Shown here: positions 60,430-64,000 of the stretch, piece by piece
Layout: every line of letters starts with the position of its first letter
Position numbering within the stretch: position 1 is the stretch's first letter
Assembly: GCA_016286205.1 (NCBI GenBank)
Contig: JAEESF010000001.1
Span: forward strand, 124,001 to 188,000
Direction of reading: 5' to 3'
DNA length: 64,000 bases
Source of the DNA: Colicola sp016286205
GTDB taxonomy: Bacteria; Bacteroidota; Bacteroidia; Bacteroidales; Paludibacteraceae
Made by a program: the position numbers and the translations under genes
Notes under the pieces: generated by a model
Told to the model about the DNA's origin: nothing
What the model saw: only the letters and a program-made list of their open reading frames with translations
Database searches by the model: none

Positions 60430-60479
60430 CTTAGCCGCAAGGGCACGATTATTTCTTAGCCACAAGGGCACGATTATTT
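60430..60479. repeat. Two tandem 25-bp units covering a stop codon
   Basis: 60430-60454 and 60455-60479 differ at one base. The second copy includes the stop codon of the 61097-60474 gene and the codon before it. Confidence 0.88.
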
Positions 60480-61097
60480 CATCTCAGCGCCAATAGCGTT
60501 GAAGGTCTTGCCATCGCGGACGATAATGAGTTGACCGTTGCGAACCATCTTAATGGCCTTTACAGAAGCATTTACATCCTCAATACCGGTATCATCACCG
60601 GGAACAGTCAGTTTCACGTTGCGGATAGCAAATGTACCATTGGTTGCGTTCATCGGGTTAGCAATAAAACCGATAGCGGTAAAAGGAAGATCTCCAATTG
60701 CACTCTCCGATGCATCCCACATCAATTTTGTTGGGAAATAACCAGTCTTCACCAGCCAGTCAGCATGCGACATACTGAAATCATCGGCATCATCATACCA
60801 ACGGGCGCCATCAGATGCTCTTAGGTAAACAACAAAACTGCACCATTCTGCTGTCTCACCTTTGTAATCAAAGTCGATAGATGTAACTTCCAGGTTGTCA
60901 AGAGCAATTTCTACACCTGCCCATTCCCAAGCACCGGCAGAATAATTAACGTTTAAAACGCCGTCAGAGAATGAAGGAGTTGCAGAGCATCCTGTGTAAG
61001 CCATCTCTGTAGCAGTACTCAGGTCAAGAGTAATCACACGCGCATTCACGCTAACAGCAGCAAGCATAGCAGCTGCAAAAAGGAAAAATTTCTTCAT
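60474..61097 (-). CDS. Small secreted protein with possible carbohydrate-binding fold and C-terminal tag
   Basis: 207 residues. Signal peptide ending AAVSVNA. The body looks like a single beta-sandwich domain (GVLNVNYSAGAWEWAGVEIA, VVYLRASDGARWYDDADDF, TFAIRNVKLTV), in the style of galactose-binding or carbohydrate-binding modules, but I cannot name the family. The end MVRNGQLIIVRDGKTFNAIG plus AEMK is the clearest copy of the short C-terminal tag. It lies 36 bases after the EamA gene. Confidence 0.7.
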   Translation of the reverse strand: MKKFFLFAAAMLAAVSVNARVITLDLSTATEMAYTGCSATPSFSDGVLNVNYSAGAWEWAGVEIALDNLEVTSIDFDYKGETAEWCSFVVYLRASDGARWYDDADDFSMSHADWLVKTGYFPTKLMWDASESAIGDLPFTAIGFIANPMNATNGTFAIRNVKLTVPGDDTGIEDVNASVKAIKMVRNGQLIIVRDGKTFNAIGAEMK

Positions 61098-61133
61098 AAT
61101 AGTAAAATTTAAGTGGTTAGTAAAAAATGTTTG

Positions 61134-62006
61134 TTATTTGGACAATGCATACATAGCGAATGCAGCACAACATATACCGGCTATCTGCAGCGGATTAGGA
61201 ATGACGCTCAAGATGATAAGCGAGAGCAGTACGGTAACCATTGGCGAGAGGCCCTCCATCGGCGAAACGATAACGGCTTTGCCGTAACGGTATGCATAAA
61301 CGAGTGTCAAGGCACCTATAGAGTTCAAAATCTGGATACCAAAACATCCGAAGCTTGTTCCGACAATATTTTCCTGTGCAAAGAAAGAGGCGGCGTCCGG
61401 ACTCATATACCATGCTACAGGAATCAGTACCAATCCCGTGAGTGCCATCCATACGAAGATAGACTCAGCGTCCATGGTGTTGTTGGCAAACTTCATGAAG
61501 AAGCCTTGGATACCCCAAGCGAAGAGTACCAAAATAGCCAAAACGATCCACAGCCATCCGCTAACAGGGCTACCTTCTTGACCTGTCTCGAGCGACAGAA
61601 GCAGAATAGCAACCAAGGCTACTGCAATACCGGCCACTTGCCAGCGCGTAGCTTTCTCCTTGAGGAAAATAGCGGCCAACGTGATAACGATAACCGGCGA
61701 CATGGAGATAAACGGATAGATGATATAGCTCGGGCCGAGAGTCAACGCCTTGAAGAGAACCAACTGACCGCCTGCGCCCAACAGACCTACGGTGCAACCT
61801 AGCAACGCCGATTTACCGTCATGCAAGAACTTACCCTTGTTGATAATGAGCGCCACGATAGCACAAGGAACCATAGACAAGGCCCAGAGGATATACACTA
61901 CGGTATCAGGAATACCATTCTGAATCTGATAGCCGGAGAATGCTCCCCATACACCCCATGTAACAACGGTGATGAGGATAAAGAGTAACCAAAGTTTGTC
62001 TTTCAT
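61134..62006 (-). CDS. EamA-family (DMT) permease
   Basis: 290 residues with ten membrane helices (for example LLFILITVVTWGVWGAFSGY, SALLGCTVGLLGAGGQLVLF, VIVSPMEGLSPMVTVLLSLI). The two EamA repeats are visible, each starting with a WG-containing helix. DMT permeases move sugars, amino acids or nucleotide sugars. Because it is placed directly after a GH31 enzyme, export or import of a sugar is a reasonable guess. The substrate is not readable. Confidence 0.87.
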   Translation of the reverse strand: MKDKLWLLFILITVVTWGVWGAFSGYQIQNGIPDTVVYILWALSMVPCAIVALIINKGKFLHDGKSALLGCTVGLLGAGGQLVLFKALTLGPSYIIYPFISMSPVIVITLAAIFLKEKATRWQVAGIAVALVAILLLSLETGQEGSPVSGWLWIVLAILVLFAWGIQGFFMKFANNTMDAESIFVWMALTGLVLIPVAWYMSPDAASFFAQENIVGTSFGCFGIQILNSIGALTLVYAYRYGKAVIVSPMEGLSPMVTVLLSLIILSVIPNPLQIAGICCAAFAMYALSK

Positions 62007-62018
62007 ATACTTATTGAT

Positions 62019-63557
62019 TTATTTGATTTTCTCAAAATAAGGAAGGCGTTCTAAAGGAACGGAAATCTTATACGTCTTTCCGCCTTTGTATTTCTTGCCT
62101 TGCTCGTCACGCCAGGTTCCTTTAGGTAATTTCACTTCACGCGACAACTCGTTCGTCACAACAGGTGCCACAAGATATTTGTCCCCTAGCATAAACTGGT
62201 CTTTGCATGTCTCAAATCCCTGATGCGGAAATTGGTATTCCATCAGCCGCACTATAGGCTCGCCTGTTTTAGCTGCTTGACGTGCGTATCGCATGATATA
62301 GGGTCCGAACTCTGAGTGCAGTTTCGCCATGCGCTGCACGATAGCCAGGTTCTCTTTCGATAGAATTCGCCATGGTGCAACCGAAAACTGCATCATCGGC
62401 ATCAACGCATGCACTTGTGCCGAACGAACTATCAGAGCCTGATCAAACTCATCCTCTTTGATATCGAGAAAGGCGGCGAACTGTCCTCCTCCTACCATAT
62501 CCGGACAAGCATAGGCATAGCCTAAGAGACCTGCTACGCACATCTGCGGAATCAGTTGCTGCACTGCAGCCCAACTATAGTCTTTGTCACCCAAACGCTG
62601 TACAAGCGGTTGACCGCCCATCTTCCAGCATGCACGATATTCGTTGAAGGGGAATACCAGACCTATCTTCGCCCACGAGGTGGTGTGGTCCACGTTCGTT
62701 GCATTCTGGTCATAAGCACTGATGGCTGTAGAAGCATAGCAGTTGTTATCGCCCGCATCAAACTTAAAGCCGTCAATACCATATTCCTCCTGCGCCCGGT
62801 GCAATACACTAACGAAATAATCCGCTGCTGCGGGATTAGTGAGATCGTAGCATGCGCTATACCCATTCCACCAGTTCAGGATAGCCGTTCCTCCGTCAGG
62901 ATTGCGCAGCAAATAGCCTTTTGACTCCAGGTCACGGTATTCCGGCGAATCAGGGCTGACAAACGGACAAATCCACACCATGACTTTGAATCCCAATGCA
63001 TGAAGTTCGTCTATCATGGCTTTCGCATCAGGAAAACGCTCTGACTTGAACTCAAAATTTCCGTAATAGCGTTGCCAGTTATCGTCTATCATCAGCACTC
63101 CTGCCGGAAAACCATTGTCTATCACGGCATGGGCATAGCGCAAGATATCTACTTGGTTCTGATTGTACATCAGTTCAATCCAAGTATTATACTGCGGCAT
63201 GGTGAAAAAGAGAGTGTCGGGCAGTTGTCCGTTGGCTGGAAAAAACTTCGCCTGAGCGGCGCGATATGCATCGCGCAGACTCTCGCCTGCTTTCACTACC
63301 TCTGTAGGCTCTGAGATGAATATCTTGTCTTCTTTCGCCTCAAAGGTAAAGGCTTGGTCGCTCCACATATACTCGCCCTCGGAGGAAAGAAAGAGCGGCA
63401 CAAGTTGGTTGTTGGCATCCTGCGTGAGCATATTGAATGCCGGCAGGTCGGTATAGGGCTGCTCGTGTCCCAAACCGACTGCTGCCCCCCACCAGTTTTG
63501 GGCAGAAAGCATCAAGGAACAAAGTGCTAAGTATACTATAACGATGACTTTTTTCAT
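62019..63557 (-). CDS. Glycoside hydrolase family 31, exported
   Basis: 512 residues, shorter than usual GH31. Signal peptide ending SLMLSAQ. The TIM-barrel motifs are present: GVLMIDDNWQRYYGNFEF, LGFKVMVWICPFVSPDSPEY, and the nucleophile region YGIDGFKFDAGD, where the Asp in KFDAGD would be the catalytic residue. QRLGDKDYSWAAVQQLIPQM is in the acid/base region, then YACPDMVGG. Family members include alpha-glucosidases, alpha-xylosidases and sulfoquinovosidases; the substrate is not decided. It is followed by a permease gene 12 bases later. Confidence 0.9.
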   Translation of the reverse strand: MKKVIVIVYLALCSLMLSAQNWWGAAVGLGHEQPYTDLPAFNMLTQDANNQLVPLFLSSEGEYMWSDQAFTFEAKEDKIFISEPTEVVKAGESLRDAYRAAQAKFFPANGQLPDTLFFTMPQYNTWIELMYNQNQVDILRYAHAVIDNGFPAGVLMIDDNWQRYYGNFEFKSERFPDAKAMIDELHALGFKVMVWICPFVSPDSPEYRDLESKGYLLRNPDGGTAILNWWNGYSACYDLTNPAAADYFVSVLHRAQEEYGIDGFKFDAGDNNCYASTAISAYDQNATNVDHTTSWAKIGLVFPFNEYRACWKMGGQPLVQRLGDKDYSWAAVQQLIPQMCVAGLLGYAYACPDMVGGGQFAAFLDIKEDEFDQALIVRSAQVHALMPMMQFSVAPWRILSKENLAIVQRMAKLHSEFGPYIMRYARQAAKTGEPIVRLMEYQFPHQGFETCKDQFMLGDKYLVAPVVTNELSREVKLPKGTWRDEQGKKYKGGKTYKISVPLERLPYFEKIK

Positions 63558-63624
63558 ACTATGCTACTATGCTTTTATCTTTGAGCGAGCACCGCGAGCG
63601 TCTTTGTTCTTGGAGCGGAGCGGT

Positions 63625-63999
63625 CTATTGTATCGTAATATCCGTCAGATAGTTGTAGCCAGTCTCTCCATCCCAAACGCCGCTATTGGCTAGACGAATG
63701 CTATAACGCGGGTCGTTATATAGCGATGGATATGGATCCGGCAAATTTAGATAGAGTTCGTAGTCGCCTTGCATATCGGGATCGAGTACGCAACCTAGTG
63801 TAAACCGATGCTCTCCCGGCAACCAGAAGCGTGGATCTTCGGTTTGCTTATATACAAATTTCTGAGTTGGGTCGCACGTGCTGACAAATACCAGTTCCAA
63901 GCCACGCTTGTTCATCGGAGCAGCAAAACCACGATTGTTCAGCACAAAATATACCTCGTATTTTTCTCCTGCACGCGGGACGGTGGTCAGGATAATCTT
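63625..63999 (-). CDS. DUF4832-type protein (5' part outside window)
   Basis: Only the C-terminal 124 residues are in the window; the frame runs past base 64000. The visible part (VYFVLNNRGFAAPMNKRGLE, FWLPGEHRFTLGCVLD, SIRLANSGVWDGETGYNYL) fits the C-terminal domain of DUF4832 proteins, which are secreted and often found near glycosidases. Function unknown. The protein lacks the short C-terminal tag seen in the nearby genes. Confidence 0.7.
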   Translation of the reverse strand, partial: KIILTTVPRAGEKYEVYFVLNNRGFAAPMNKRGLELVFVSTCDPTQKFVYKQTEDPRFWLPGEHRFTLGCVLDPDMQGDYELYLNLPDPYPSLYNDPRYSIRLANSGVWDGETGYNYLTDITIQ

Positions 64000-64000
64000 G

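Overview
The window reads as a chromosome piece from an uncultured member of the Bacteroidales. The reasons are: promoters of the TTTG-N20-TAnnTTTG type, almost no Shine-Dalgarno sequences, a type IX secretion (T9SS) C-terminal domain, a GT3-family glycogen synthase, and family sets typical of that order (DUF4271-hemD, pRiA4b ORF-3-like protein, TPR/OmpA lipoprotein, PotABCD). I see no insertion sequence, phage, plasmid origin or CRISPR array. No rRNA is present; there are two alanine tRNAs.

Layout. (1) 1-17.7 kb, plus strand: two huge secreted multidomain proteins (the first cut by the window edge), each followed by a small membrane-anchored Ser/Ala/Gly-rich protein ending in a shared P-x-G-D-A / transmembrane / Arg-rich tail. 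A GH105 (unsaturated rhamnogalacturonyl hydrolase-like) enzyme lies between the two pairs. This duplicated cassette is the most unusual part of the window. (2) 17.7-18.2 kb: tRNA-Ala(CGC) with its own promoter, a structured leader and a partial second copy of its 3' end. (3) 25.1-18.2 kb, minus strand: a tightly packed run acpP-fabF-wHTH-asd-U32-DUF4271-hemD-rnpA-yidD-trmD. (4) 29.7-25.1 kb, minus: TPR/OmpA lipoprotein, small membrane protein, mutL, metallophosphatase. (5) 29.9-35.5 kb, plus: small lipoprotein; SRPBCC protein and psd; deoC; then, after a convergent lipoprotein gene on the minus strand, a FeoB-like transporter with a decayed G domain plus a periplasmic HMA protein. (6) 35.5-35.8 kb: promoter, a structured untranslated stretch, tRNA-Ala(GGC), terminator. 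(7) 47.9-35.8 kb, minus: coiled-coil protein, pRiA4b-like, miaA, PKD lipoprotein, GT3 glycogen synthase, C69 dipeptidase, a GLUG-repeat T9SS cargo and an OmpA-family barrel, mostly abutting or overlapping. (8) 48.2-58.0 kb, plus: potA-potB-potC-potD spermidine/putrescine importer, fused to a large TPR protein and an outer-membrane barrel. PotC carries an extra secreted-type N-terminal domain. (9) 64.0-58.1 kb, minus: DUF4832 protein (cut by the edge), GH31 glycosidase, EamA permease, a small secreted protein with a possible carbohydrate-binding fold, and two tandem secreted beta-propeller-like paralogs.

How the parts fit. Regions 3, 4, 7 and 8 look like ordinary housekeeping plus envelope genes. 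Regions 1 and 9 look like accessory surface and carbohydrate functions. Five secreted proteins in regions 1 and 9 share a short C-terminal tag, distinct from the full T9SS domain seen in region 7. Ten promoters could be located and all have exactly 20 bases between the -33 and -7 elements. All family assignments come from reading motifs, not from searches.
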